Below are positions 42,193 to 50,414 of a DNA stretch of 64,000 nt, one piece after another; the stretch's first letter is position 1, and each line of letters starts with the position of its first letter. The notes under the pieces are model-generated. The model did no database searches and was not told the origin of the DNA. It was given only the letters and a program-made list of their open reading frames with translations. The stretch spans positions 1,736,001 to 1,800,000 of the forward strand of contig NC_014935.1 in the NCBI RefSeq assembly GCF_000186245.1, given 5' to 3'. The position numbers were made by a program, and so were the translations under genes. The DNA is from Nitratifractor salsuginis DSM 16511. Its GTDB lineage: Bacteria; Campylobacterota; Campylobacteria; Campylobacterales; Sulfurovaceae.

Positions 42193-42581
42193 GCTCGTTT
42201 CGCTCCATCTGTTGTGCTAAAGTTTGTCAGGTCGCCACGGCTATCCGTAACCCCGCCGGTGAGTGTGAGATCGCCGTCGATGCTCACATTGCCTTTGATG
42301 GCGATATCCCCGGTGTAGCTGGTGTCTGCTTTTACCGTGATCGTCGCCCCGTCGATGCTCACGTCTATCCCCCCGATGTGGAGAGACACAGGTGAGCCGT
42401 CTGTGCGGGAAAGAGAGCCCAGGACGACCCCGGTGCCGTCATTGTCATATTCGATGAACGCCACCTGCTGCCCAATAGCAGGCGTGCTTTGGACACAGGG
42501 GAGCCAATTCGTCACCCGGCCCAGCACGTCGAGCTTGACGAAGCCGCGCTCTTTGTCGATCTCGCAGACGGTTCCGAACAT
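42189..42581 (-). CDS. Baseplate spike protein V (P2 gpV)
   Basis: 130 residues. OB-fold N-terminus (CEIDKERGFVKLDVLGRVTNWLPCVQSTPAIGQQVAFIEYDNDGTGVVLGSL), then a triple-stranded beta-helix-like tip (ISIDGATITVKADTSYTGDIAIKGNVSIDGDLTLTGG). It is shorter than P2 gpV (about 211) and lacks the HxH metal apex. This is the membrane-piercing spike. Confidence 0.88.
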   Translation of the reverse strand: MFGTVCEIDKERGFVKLDVLGRVTNWLPCVQSTPAIGQQVAFIEYDNDGTGVVLGSLSRTDGSPVSLHIGGIDVSIDGATITVKADTSYTGDIAIKGNVSIDGDLTLTGGVTDSRGDLTNFSTTDGAKRA

Positions 42582-42856
42582 TATCGCTTTCCCATCGCGC
42601 GCTTCATTTGCGCAACATTTGCTCTATTTGCATAGATGAGTTTTTTGCGGTCAGAGATACAAACACGAAGGGCCGCGTCGATGCACTTTGCGTCGTCTTG
42701 ATTGACGACGACATGCCCATTCTGCCGCTCGATTCTGATATCGCCGCATTTGACGGGACCCCGAAGTTTTGGGACGACGGGGTGGAGGACCGGGCGCGGA
42801 GTATTACCACAGCCGGTCATAATCAACCCGATCACCGATAGTGCGATTGATCTCAT
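42581..42856 (-). CDS. Outer-membrane lipoprotein, Rz1-like o-spanin
   Basis: 91 residues with lipobox IGLIMTGCGN, then a Pro-containing stretch (TPRPVLHPVVPKLRGP) and two more Cys. Its start lies 53 bases inside the preceding Rz-like gene in another frame, the classic nested or overlapped Rz/Rz1 layout. Longer than lambda Rz1 (60) because of a C-terminal extension (CISDRKKLIYANRANVAQMKRAMGKR). Confidence 0.7.
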   Translation of the reverse strand: MRSIALSVIGLIMTGCGNTPRPVLHPVVPKLRGPVKCGDIRIERQNGHVVVNQDDAKCIDAALRVCISDRKKLIYANRANVAQMKRAMGKR

Positions 42857-43052
42857 CTCTCACCCTTTTGTCTTCTGCCTCGATTTGGGCTTTTGCCCTG
42901 GCGGAAATGACCGAATTGTCACGGTCCAGCTTCAGCGCCTCGTTGTTTTTGCGTTGTTCTTCCACCTCGTGGCTGAGCCACATATAGCGGCCGGCAATAG
43001 CAAAAATGATCGTAGCGGCTACTCCATACATAAGTAGCCGGAGATTAATCAT
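42804..43052 (-). CDS. Inner-membrane Rz-like i-spanin
   Basis: 82 residues: one N-terminal TM helix (LLMYGVAATIIFAIAGRYMWL) and a charged periplasmic coiled coil (EVEEQRKNNEALKLDRDNSVISARAKAQIEAEDKRV). The gene sits between the holin and the lipoprotein gene. With the latter it would fuse inner and outer membranes at the end of lysis. Confidence 0.72.
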   Translation of the reverse strand: MINLRLLMYGVAATIIFAIAGRYMWLSHEVEEQRKNNEALKLDRDNSVISARAKAQIEAEDKRVRDEINRTIGDRVDYDRLW

Positions 43053-43401
43053 TTTCCCCGTCCTTTCTGGGTGGGGCGCTCACTCCGATCTTTTTCGCCG
43101 CCATATCTTCGAGGGCCATAAGCCCGCGGGTGCCCATATGCGACGTGATGCCGACCAAAAAAGCGGTCCAAAGCTCCGTAAACCCAGCCGCTTCACAGAG
43201 CCAAAACGTCAAAACTCCGATAAACCCGCTGATTGCAATGTCTCCGACGAGTTCAGAAATACTGAATCTGGTAATCATCCCTGTGCGAAGTTTGCGAATG
43301 TTGTGCGTTACGCCGCCCCACGTCGCTAGGGCGATAACCCAGGCATAAGTGATCCAGGAATATGATGTGGGGTCCTTGTGAGGCATTGATCCATTCTCCA
43401 T
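43045..43401 (-). CDS. Phage holin (LydA-like)
   Basis: 118 residues from ATG 43401, which overlaps the stop of the upstream gene (TAATG) and has GGAG six bases before it. Three hydrophobic segments: ITYAWVIALATWGGVTH, LVGDIAISGFIGVLTFWLCEAAGF and LWTAFLVGITSHMGTRGLMAL. The last, with the GxxxHxGTRG motif, is typical of holins in P2-like and epsilonproteobacterial prophages. Forms the pores that release the endolysin. Confidence 0.78.
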   Translation of the reverse strand: MENGSMPHKDPTSYSWITYAWVIALATWGGVTHNIRKLRTGMITRFSISELVGDIAISGFIGVLTFWLCEAAGFTELWTAFLVGITSHMGTRGLMALEDMAAKKIGVSAPPRKDGEND

Positions 43402-43832
43402 TACAGACTCCAATCAAGGGTCTGGTATTTCACAGTAGTGTCGATGCGAACGACACCTACCTTTTTTTCGAGCTGCTCAAGCTCCATCTCCACGCCGGTG
43501 AGCTGAAAAAAGTCGCCCACCGGCACCGGATCGCCGAAATCCTCGACCCTCAAAGCGCGCAGCAGCTCTTGGGCCATTCCGCGCATTCGCTCAGCGTCGG
43601 CATCGGCTACATAGAGCTCGATCTCCACTTTCAGGGAGTGGCCCATCGAGCCGTCTCCGTTGTCGCTCACGTCATCTGACGTATCCCGGACAATGACCGC
43701 CGGAAGGTCCGCATATTCCAGCGGGCCCACCATCCATTCGTAAGCTTTGGGCGTGTAGCTGTTTCCAGCCTCTGGACTGATCGCCGAGATCCTTGTCTTG
43801 ATCGCGTCGATCACCTCTTGCCGTCGTGTCAT
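43401..43832 (-). CDS. Tail terminator/completion-like protein (gpU-lambda type)
   Basis: 143 residues: RRQEVIDAIKTRISAI, YEWMVGPLEYADLPAVIVRDTSDDV, HSLKVEIELYVADADAERMRGMAQELLRAL, then C-terminal TGVEMELEQLEKKVGVVRIDTTVKYQT. This is the strand-helix-strand pattern of lambda gpU/Mu Gp37-type tail terminators. Position downstream of the FII-like joining protein is correct for that role. Confidence 0.65.
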   Translation of the reverse strand: MTRRQEVIDAIKTRISAISPEAGNSYTPKAYEWMVGPLEYADLPAVIVRDTSDDVSDNGDGSMGHSLKVEIELYVADADAERMRGMAQELLRALRVEDFGDPVPVGDFFQLTGVEMELEQLEKKVGVVRIDTTVKYQTLDWSL

Positions 43833-43853
43833 TGTTTATTCTCCCTGTTTTTC

Positions 43854-43874
43854 GAGAAAAAAAATACTTAAGTA
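43854..43874 (-). repeat. 21-bp repeat overlapping a stop codon, copy 1
   Basis: GAGAAAAAAAATACTTAAGTA on the plus strand, identical to 48346-48366. On the coding (minus) strand it reads TACTTAAGTATTTTTTTTCTC: a short palindrome with the TAA stop, then eight T, i.e. terminator-like. Confidence 0.75.
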
Positions 43875-44212
43875 TTAAACGGTTTGTCCCGTCTCTCAGT
43901 TAGCACCAGCTTCACAATGTCGGAGCGCTTATACTGGATGTCATTCACCGCGTATTGCGTGCCTCTGACCGTGATCGTGTCCCCGGTTTTTATGTCCGGG
44001 ATATCCGATCTTTTCGCCAGGATGAATGGGGAGGCGGATTCAACCCCGCCGCTCGGTGAGTCGTAGCTGGATTGTCGATATTCAAAAAGAAGATCGCTCT
44101 TTTCGAAGAATTGGACGTTGACCGTTTTGCCGTCGATTGCGGCGCTCTCACCGAAATCGTCGGGGGAGAGGAATGTGTCGATGTCCTCTCCCAGGTTATC
44201 TTTGAACGCCAC
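43868..44212 (-). CDS. Head-tail joining protein (lambda gpFII-like)
   Basis: 114 residues. Pattern FLSPDDFGESAAIDGKTVNVQFFEKS, then RSDIPDIKTGDTITVRGTQYAVNDIQYKRSDIVKLVLTER fits the Phage_attach/gpFII group (the RGxxYxVxxxxxDxxGxxxLxL ending). Connects the head completion ring to the tail. It overlaps the next gene upstream by 17 bases. Confidence 0.75.
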   Translation of the reverse strand: MAFKDNLGEDIDTFLSPDDFGESAAIDGKTVNVQFFEKSDLLFEYRQSSYDSPSGGVESASPFILAKRSDIPDIKTGDTITVRGTQYAVNDIQYKRSDIVKLVLTERRDKPFNT

Positions 44213-44453
44213 GGATGGCCTCGATGATCTCTTGTTTCTTTTTGGCGTCGCTGAGATCGATGCCCCGCTCTTCTGCCAGGGCCTTGAGCTCTTTGACGGT
44301 CAGATCCTCCAAGCCGTCACCAGGCTTGATGACTTCATCATTAGCAAGCCCGGCCAAAATGAGCCGCGCGGCCAGATCGTCGTGGAGCGTGACGACGCCC
44401 GACATCTCCCGACCCGCGATGATGCGAGGCTCTTTGAGCGTTACGGTACGCAT
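44196..44453 (-). CDS. Small head-region protein with HeH/LEM-like C-terminus
   Basis: 85 residues. The N-terminal half is strand-like (VTLKEPRIIAGREMSGVVTLHDDLAARLILAGLANDEV). The C-terminal DLTVKELKALAEERGIDLSDAKKKQEIIEAI matches the helix-extension-helix motif seen in phage head proteins. Possibly the FI-like assembly factor between decoration and FII genes. Confidence 0.6.
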   Translation of the reverse strand: MRTVTLKEPRIIAGREMSGVVTLHDDLAARLILAGLANDEVIKPGDGLEDLTVKELKALAEERGIDLSDAKKKQEIIEAIRGVQR

Positions 44454-44456
44454 CTC

Positions 44457-44786
44457 TTATCCGTTCAGAACAAAAGAGACGCTATCCCCTGCAGCGGCCG
44501 CAGCGGAAACGGCAAAGCCCGCGCGGGTATTGCCGTCAGCGGTTTTGGAGATTTTCCCGTCAGATGTCAGATAGACGGTATCCCCAACGGCGATAGCCTC
44601 GGAAGCGGTGGCCTCTACGACCACATCGCCCACGTAGTAGACATTCTCTTCGCCTGCCAGGGCGGTGGTGCCCGCAACGGCGATCCGATCGGCTCCGATG
44701 GCGACCATATCCCCGACGGCTACGTCGGTGTTCAGCGTCATCTGGACGCGATCAGCCTGCTGTGTGATTCGTGCTTGTTTTGTCAT
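44457..44786 (-). CDS. Capsid decoration protein, DUF2190 type
   Basis: 109 residues: MTLNTDVAVGDMVAIGADRIAVAGTTALAGEENVYYVGDVVVEATASEAIAVGDTVYLTSDGKISKTADGNTRAGFAV is the DUF2190 (RecA/RadA-recombinase-mislabelled) cement protein pattern. It is a beta-tulip fold that stabilises HK97-type shells. Directly downstream of the capsid gene. Confidence 0.85.
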   Translation of the reverse strand: MTKQARITQQADRVQMTLNTDVAVGDMVAIGADRIAVAGTTALAGEENVYYVGDVVVEATASEAIAVGDTVYLTSDGKISKTADGNTRAGFAVSAAAAAGDSVSFVLNG

Positions 44787-44796
44787 CTTTCACCCC

Positions 44797-46716
44797 TTAT
44801 TTGGTTGACGTACCTGCGTTCTTGTAGAGTCCACGGAAATCCTCGGCGACAAGGCCGAAGTCGAAGACCAACTGATACTCGATACCGTCGATGGGGCTGC
44901 GCCCAACCTCTTCGACGATGGGCCGCTGATTGGAGCCTTGGAGATATCCGACTTTGATCGTCTTGCGTGCGGCAGCCATGTACCAGGCATCGGGATTGCT
45001 CAGCTCCATATCCGTGATGGGCGTATAGAGGTTGCGGACCGGGTTGACGGTGCCGGAGTTGTTCGCCTCGGGGTTGGCTGTGGAGTTGAGCAGCTGGTAG
45101 GTCGCAGTCTCGAGCTCGGGGGGCACGATGACGAATTTGGGCAGGATGCGCAGCTGGCGACCGTCGAAATCTTTTTGCCGCATCATCCGGGTACGCGCAG
45201 CCGAGATGGTGGAGACACTTGGGGCGGCACCGCTGGCATCATAGTTGTTGTGAGCTGCATCGAAGATCGGCTTGCCATCCTCCATCGTGTAGTCCTTGTA
45301 CTCGCCGGTGCCTTCAAGCATCTGGTAGACGCGGCGGTTCTGGAACACGGCCACCTGCTCGACCATATCGCGCAGATCGTCGATGAAGATAGAGAGATCA
45401 TCGTTGATAAGCAGCTCCCGGGTAAACGCGAAGCGGGCTCCGAAGCTCTCGATCCCCCAGGTCAGTCCGGTTTCGCCCTTTTCGACATACTGTGTCCGAC
45501 CCAGCTCTTTGACCCGCTTGAAGTCTGCGCCGAAGCTACCCTTTCTGACCTCGGTGCGAGGTTTGAAGTCCCGGAACTCGACCGCCTGCGTCCACTCGCG
45601 GAACGTGACGGGCGCGGACTCGAAGGACTCCTGGACCACCTTGTTCTGGACGTTTGCCAAAATCTTGGGGAAGTCGCTGGTGGTCATTGCCCGGACGAGA
45701 TCCTGCTCGCTCGCGGTGAGTCCAAGACCGGAGATCTGGCGCACCATATTCTGCACGCTCATTCCCCGGAACATCTCTGCGTCTTTATGCGCGTCTTTGG
45801 GGGTGACACCGTGGCGCATCAGCAGGCCGTCAGCCATCGCGCGGACCATATCGTCGTGGCGCTGATCACTATTGCGTCCGGCGTGGACTCTGGGCTGCTG
45901 GGCGGAGCGCTGCTCCAGCAGGTGCATGCTCAGGTCGTTGGCGGTTTTGGTCTTGTCGCTCAAAAACCGCTCCAGGGTCTCCTGATCGGCCGCGAATTTG
46001 GTAGCGATGTCGCGGATCGCTTCGCGCCGCTTCATCTCGTCCAGTTCGGCACGGATCTGATCGTCGCCCTCTTCGGATTTTGCGGCCAATGCGCGGAGGC
46101 TCTGGAGCTCACGCTCCAGCTCCTCGTTGCGCTCTTTCATCGCCTCCAGATCACGGAGGCGTTCGATCTGTTCTTTTGTCATGTTTTCTCCTTGTGTATT
46201 GAGTTGACGACCCACGGTCGCGCCCTGATCGAAACCGACCCCCACCGCCGAAAGCTCGAGGATGTCGAAGTCGGTGATCGTTACGATGTCCGGCTCGTCC
46301 TTTCGCTCTTCGAGGGTGACGGTGTTGACCCGGTAGCCGATGGAGACATCGGTGAGGATGCCGTCGCGATATTTTTCGAAGACCGCCTCGGCTTCGGGAG
46401 AGGGACCGAAGACCACATCGGCTTTGAGCTCCCCGTTTTCTACGCGGACGTTCTGCACTTTCCCGATCGCCGAATCCACGGAGCGGTTGTGGTCCTTGAA
46501 AAAGGTCTTGAGCCGCTCGGTATTCGCCCCGTTGGGGTCGAGCTGTTCGATGTAGGTCTCACCGCTCCACCAGTCCACCCGCTCTCCTGCGTTATCGCGT
46601 GAAATCAGGATAAACGGGATCGTCCGGTTCTCCACGTCGATCAACGACGCATCGAAACCTGCCCGCCGCTCCATCGCCTTTTCGGTCAGTTTTTTCTTGT
46701 CAATTCTCCTGGGCAC
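44797..46716 (-). CDS. Prohead protease-major capsid protein fusion (HK97 type)
   Basis: 639 residues. Residues 1-165 are a prohead protease: IPFILISRDNAGERVDWWSGETY, H76 in FFKDHNRSVD, S125 in GILTDVSIGYRV. Residues about 179-285 form a coiled-coil scaffold (delta) region (MTKEQIERLRDLEAMKERNEELERELQSL), and the rest is the HK97-fold capsid protein (ASAPVTFREWTQ-like, LLINDDLSIFIDDLRDMVEQVAVFQNRRVYQML, PEANNSGTVNPVRNLYTPI). Met179 (ATG at 46180-46182) has AAGGAG five bases before it, so a separate 461-residue scaffold-capsid chain is probably also made. Confidence 0.85.
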   Translation of the reverse strand: MPRRIDKKKLTEKAMERRAGFDASLIDVENRTIPFILISRDNAGERVDWWSGETYIEQLDPNGANTERLKTFFKDHNRSVDSAIGKVQNVRVENGELKADVVFGPSPEAEAVFEKYRDGILTDVSIGYRVNTVTLEERKDEPDIVTITDFDILELSAVGVGFDQGATVGRQLNTQGENMTKEQIERLRDLEAMKERNEELERELQSLRALAAKSEEGDDQIRAELDEMKRREAIRDIATKFAADQETLERFLSDKTKTANDLSMHLLEQRSAQQPRVHAGRNSDQRHDDMVRAMADGLLMRHGVTPKDAHKDAEMFRGMSVQNMVRQISGLGLTASEQDLVRAMTTSDFPKILANVQNKVVQESFESAPVTFREWTQAVEFRDFKPRTEVRKGSFGADFKRVKELGRTQYVEKGETGLTWGIESFGARFAFTRELLINDDLSIFIDDLRDMVEQVAVFQNRRVYQMLEGTGEYKDYTMEDGKPIFDAAHNNYDASGAAPSVSTISAARTRMMRQKDFDGRQLRILPKFVIVPPELETATYQLLNSTANPEANNSGTVNPVRNLYTPITDMELSNPDAWYMAAARKTIKVGYLQGSNQRPIVEEVGRSPIDGIEYQLVFDFGLVAEDFRGLYKNAGTSTK

Positions 46717-48145
46717 TCTCGCCTCCTATTCCGTATTTGCTCATGAGCTCCTGCTCTTTTTTCTGCTGCATCAGCAGCTCCTCGAAGTCCATACCTCGAC
46801 TGGCGGCCACTTCGGTACGCGTCGTCAGCCCAAGTTTGAGCTCCAGCTCTACTGCCTTCATATCTTTGAGCGGATCGACCCACTCCCGCTTTGGCATCAC
46901 CCACCGAGGTTTGACAAATCTGGAGCTGTCCCGCGCCCAGGCCGCCGGGGTGATGGAGCGGAAATTGCCAGCCAGCACATTGGCCTCGACCCACGCCTCG
47001 AAGACGGGCTCGAGGAAATACTCGACGAGGTGCCGCTGTTCCGCATCGAAGCGCTTGTTGTCCTGAATGATAGAGGCCCTCGCGCTTGAGAAATTGACCT
47101 GGGAGAAATCGCGGAAAGCAAGCTCATAACTGATATTCCGTGCGTTGGCCAGCATCCGCACCGTCATACGCACGAAATTAGCGTAATTGTCGCCCACCAT
47201 ATCCGGGTCGAGTTTCCCGATCTTCTCCCCGCGATCGAGGTAGTGAACCATCACCCCGTTGATCTCCTGGATCTTGCGGTCAGTATCGTCCGGGTCGTCA
47301 TGCACGCCTATGGATGGACCAATGGGCCCCTCTTTCTCCACGTAGTAGGCGATATTCGCCCGTGCCCTGGCCGCCGCTACAGTGGCCGACTGATAGGCTG
47401 AAAAATTCTTGATGTCGATGATCGCCTGGGCATATTCGCTGATCCCCCGATACTGGGTGGCCCGCTCCTGTTTGTAGTAGTTGATCACATCTTCTGCCGG
47501 CAGGGCGACATCTGAAAAACTCGTCTGTTGATAATCCCCGCCGTCGAAAATGTGATAAGCGACGACACGGCCGTCGTCGTCGATCTCCACTCCGTCGATG
47601 ATGTTCATATCTGCGTGAAATTTATTGAAGCGGTCCGCCTCGATGAGTTGGAGAGTAAACGGCCTGGCTCGATCTTTACTCAGGCGCTTGTAGGCCAGGA
47701 TCTCCCCGTCCACCATTCGCGTTTCGACGATGAGACGAAGCATATCGGTTAGAGTGAGCCTGCCGGTTATGTCGAGCCCGCCACGGCCCGCCGCCTGTTT
47801 CCATTTCGCCTCGATCTCACTATCGACCCGTGTGTCCCCGGTCTTTGACTGCAACCCGATCCCGTGGCCTACGACATTGTTGACGATGGTCCGGTCGATG
47901 TTGGCCATAATGGGGTTGTTGGCTCTCAACCATCTGGCGCGTGCCCGAAGCCGATCCCGGTCGGGAGAGGCCGTCACCTCGAAAGGGCTGGTGGCATTCC
48001 AAAAATCACGGTTGGCGCGGGTGACGCGCCCCCCTTCGTAGAAGGCGCGCTTCTGCCATCGCTTCGGTAAGAGCCTACGAAAAAGAGACAAGCGCGATCC
48101 TCGATAGTGGTTTGGCGTTCTGGCCGGGGATATAGTCGCGGCCAT
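46700..48145 (-). CDS. Portal protein (lambda gpB family)
   Basis: 481 residues from ATG 48145 (a TTG at 48154 is also possible; neither has a clear ribosome-binding site). Lambda-portal pattern: RLRARARWLRANNPIMANIDRTIVNNVVGHGIGLQSKTG, VDGEILAYKRL, IDGVEIDDDGRVVAYHIF, YDKQERATQYRGISE-like YYKQERATQYRGISEYAQAI, FSQVNFSSARASIIQDNKRF. Dodecameric ring for DNA entry. Overlaps the gpW gene by 71 bases and the capsid fusion gene by 17. Confidence 0.9.
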   Translation of the reverse strand: MAATISPARTPNHYRGSRLSLFRRLLPKRWQKRAFYEGGRVTRANRDFWNATSPFEVTASPDRDRLRARARWLRANNPIMANIDRTIVNNVVGHGIGLQSKTGDTRVDSEIEAKWKQAAGRGGLDITGRLTLTDMLRLIVETRMVDGEILAYKRLSKDRARPFTLQLIEADRFNKFHADMNIIDGVEIDDDGRVVAYHIFDGGDYQQTSFSDVALPAEDVINYYKQERATQYRGISEYAQAIIDIKNFSAYQSATVAAARARANIAYYVEKEGPIGPSIGVHDDPDDTDRKIQEINGVMVHYLDRGEKIGKLDPDMVGDNYANFVRMTVRMLANARNISYELAFRDFSQVNFSSARASIIQDNKRFDAEQRHLVEYFLEPVFEAWVEANVLAGNFRSITPAAWARDSSRFVKPRWVMPKREWVDPLKDMKAVELELKLGLTTRTEVAASRGMDFEELLMQQKKEQELMSKYGIGGESAQEN

Positions 48146-48311
48146 ACTTTTCAATGCGGCGCAATAGATCGGATTCCCGACGGTACAGGGTAGATAGATC
48201 GTGGTAGGTCATTTTCCGACCCTCGATCTCATACGATGCCGCCCGCCCACTCTCCAATTTGAAGATGGCTTCCTGGACGTTATCGAGTTGTTCGCCGAGA
48301 GTCCTCGCCAC
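48075..48311 (-). CDS. Head-tail connector gpW-like protein
   Basis: 78 residues: LGEQLDNVQEAIFKLESGRAASYEIEGRKMTYHDLSTLYRRESDLLRRIEKYG is the gpW-family helix-hairpin-helix pattern. The position between terminase and portal matches lambda W. Closes the portal after packaging. Confidence 0.85.
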   Translation of the reverse strand: MARTLGEQLDNVQEAIFKLESGRAASYEIEGRKMTYHDLSTLYRRESDLLRRIEKYGRDYIPGQNAKPLSRIALVSFS

Positions 48312-48345
48312 TATTGCCCCTTTTTTCGTAGTATCCCGACTTTAT

Positions 48346-48366
48346 GAGAAAAAAAATACTTAAGTA
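48346..48366 (-). repeat. 21-bp repeat overlapping a stop codon, copy 2
   Basis: Identical to 43854-43874. The TAA stop of the small RHH-type gene sits at the same place in the repeat. Confidence 0.75.
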
Positions 48367-48563
48367 AAAAACCCTTTTTCTTTGAGCTCCTCCATCTTCT
48401 TCCTAAACATATCGGCGTCAACGATCGCCCGCTCCACGACTTCCCCTTTTGAGATATTGAGATCCTTCGCAAGCTCGACGATGACGAGGTTTGTGTCCTC
48501 TCTCAGCGTGATGTGTGCTGAGATTTTCCCTTCCCAGATGTTTTTCTTTCTCGGTCTCGCCAT
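48360..48563 (-). CDS. Small basic-start protein, possibly ribbon-helix-helix
   Basis: 67 residues: MARPRKKNIWEGKISAHITLREDTNLVIVELAKDLNISKGEVVERAIVDADMF. A beta strand (KISAHITLRE) followed by two helices fits an RHH (CopG/Arc-type) DNA-binding fold. It lies between TerL and gpW. Could regulate late genes or act on packaging; not established. Confidence 0.6.
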   Translation of the reverse strand: MARPRKKNIWEGKISAHITLREDTNLVIVELAKDLNISKGEVVERAIVDADMFRKKMEELKEKGFFT

Positions 48564-48572
48564 TTCCCCTCC

Positions 48573-50414
48573 TTAAAATTCGTCCATGTAGTTGGATGCG
48601 GGATTACTCGCCCGCGCTTTTCTCTCCCGTTTCACGACAGGCTTCGGCCTCAAAAACTTCACCCCCATCAAATCACCCAGGAATGTGTTGTAGACCCCGC
48701 AGTCCCACAGGTGGTTCGGGGCTTTCGGCCTGATCTTCCTCCACGACATCTTCACCGCACCCGTCTTTTTGTTCACCTCCTCCGCTTTGTATTCGCTGGT
48801 CCACTGCTCCGCGATCGTCCCGTCCGCTTCGGAGTGGAGCGTTACGACGTTATCACTGCTTAGGAGCTGCCCCTTCTCCTCCAGAGCCAGGGAACGCTTG
48901 ATCTGAGCATCGAACATATCTTTGTAGTACATCGTATTGAGCAGGTAGAGCTTCAGTCCGGTGGTGAAGCTCCGCCCGTCCTTTTCTTTCGTCACCGTCG
49001 TCACCTTGTAGGGGACCGTCATCTTTTCTACCCCCTTGACCGGGATCGCTACATCAAGGTTCATCGCACAAAATTCATACACTTCATCCGTCCGATATCC
49101 CGAGTCGATGGCACAGACTTTCACCGCATAGGGCTGACCCTTTTCGTCAAGATAGTGCGCACGAAAAAGGTCCTCGATGTCGGTCCATGTTTCCACCCTC
49201 CCATATCGGATCGTCCGTTTCGCATTTCCGTATTGGTAGGCACGGATCTCGAACCAGAAGTGATCCACCTGCACATCCACCGCCATTGTCAGGAGCGCAG
49301 TACGCGGCGGGACCACCGCCTCAGGCGTATCTGCCCGGAGTTTCAATATCTCGATGTCCTGCGTGGCGTGGATCTCCTCTTCCCAGACCCACGCTTCCCG
49401 GGTGTTCACCCAGGTCTTCATATCGTCAACGATGCCCTCGTCCTGCACCTTAAGCGCGGTCAAGTACTCCTGCACGATGTCTGTCCAGGGCAAAAACGGG
49501 GAGTACCACGACGGGATGCGGTAGCTTTTATGGAGCCGATCCGGATATTTGTGGCGCCACTTCCCGTCCTTCGTCATCACGTGCTTTTTGGTTTCGGGGA
49601 TCTTCTCCCCGCAATGAGGGCACTCGCACATCACCGCCCCGGTGAGCTTATAGTGTTCTGTGTCCCACTCATAGACAAAACGATCTTTATTTAGGTCAAA
49701 CATCTCCCCACAATGCGGACACGGCACGTCATAAACTGCCTGGGAGCCATCCATATACTCGCGGTAGATTTTCGATGTCTTGAGCAGTGTAGGCGATGAG
49801 TTGGCATAAATTTTCTTGTTGGGGAACGCATCGGCCCGCTTATCAGCCAGGGCCGAAGGGTTCCCCTCCCCTTTTACGTCGTCCGGCCAACGATCGAGGT
49901 CGTCTTTTATCACGACCCGGCGGGACACAGAGGCAAAAGTGGAAGTGGTGAACGCGTAGGCGATCCGTAGGTTCCCGCCTGGGAAGCGAATATCCAGCTT
50001 TGAAGATCCCCCGTCTTTTTTCCTTGGGTAGATTTTCTCGGCGATCCTGGGGGTCTTTTCGATAGAGGGCCAGAGCTTATCCGACGCGTGGGTCTGCGCC
50101 AGCGACTCCGTTGGCAGGATCATCAGCATCGGGCAGGGGTAGAGGTCGGCATAGGTGAAGATCATATTGTTTGCCAGCTCGGTGAACCCCAGCTGAACCC
50201 CCTTCATCACGCTGACCCGCTGCGTTGGGGATTGGGGGGACAGCTCTCTGGCAATTTCCTTGAGATATGGCATTCGATCTGTTCGATATCGCCCAGGCTC
50301 TGCGCTGGATTCGGACGGAAGGATTCGATATGTATCGGACCATTCGTCTATTGGAATGATTGGGTCCGGCTTGAATGAAATACCGAACCCGTTTTCGACT
50401 AGCTCTTTGCTCAC
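48573..50414 (-). CDS. Terminase large subunit (lambda gpA family)
   Basis: 613 residues. GpA-type ATPase/nuclease: VMKGVQLGFTELANNMIFTYADLYPCPMLMILPTESLAQ (Walker A-like region), FPGGNLRIAYAFTTSTFASVSRRVVIKDDLDRWPDDVKGEGNPSALADKR (Walker B DDLD), PCPHCGEMFDLNKDRFV and CECPHCGEKI zinc-ribbon pairs, then nuclease Asp in LLTMAVDVQVDHFWFEI and the C-terminal GVYNTF. Drives packaging and cuts cos. Confidence 0.92.
   Translation of the reverse strand: MSKELVENGFGISFKPDPIIPIDEWSDTYRILPSESSAEPGRYRTDRMPYLKEIARELSPQSPTQRVSVMKGVQLGFTELANNMIFTYADLYPCPMLMILPTESLAQTHASDKLWPSIEKTPRIAEKIYPRKKDGGSSKLDIRFPGGNLRIAYAFTTSTFASVSRRVVIKDDLDRWPDDVKGEGNPSALADKRADAFPNKKIYANSSPTLLKTSKIYREYMDGSQAVYDVPCPHCGEMFDLNKDRFVYEWDTEHYKLTGAVMCECPHCGEKIPETKKHVMTKDGKWRHKYPDRLHKSYRIPSWYSPFLPWTDIVQEYLTALKVQDEGIVDDMKTWVNTREAWVWEEEIHATQDIEILKLRADTPEAVVPPRTALLTMAVDVQVDHFWFEIRAYQYGNAKRTIRYGRVETWTDIEDLFRAHYLDEKGQPYAVKVCAIDSGYRTDEVYEFCAMNLDVAIPVKGVEKMTVPYKVTTVTKEKDGRSFTTGLKLYLLNTMYYKDMFDAQIKRSLALEEKGQLLSSDNVVTLHSEADGTIAEQWTSEYKAEEVNKKTGAVKMSWRKIRPKAPNHLWDCGVYNTFLGDLMGVKFLRPKPVVKRERKARASNPASNYMDEF

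Noticed and set aside
48573-50414. Mu-like transposable phage
   Set aside because: No transposase A/B genes; a tyrosine integrase at a tRNA gene and a lambda-type terminase are present instead.
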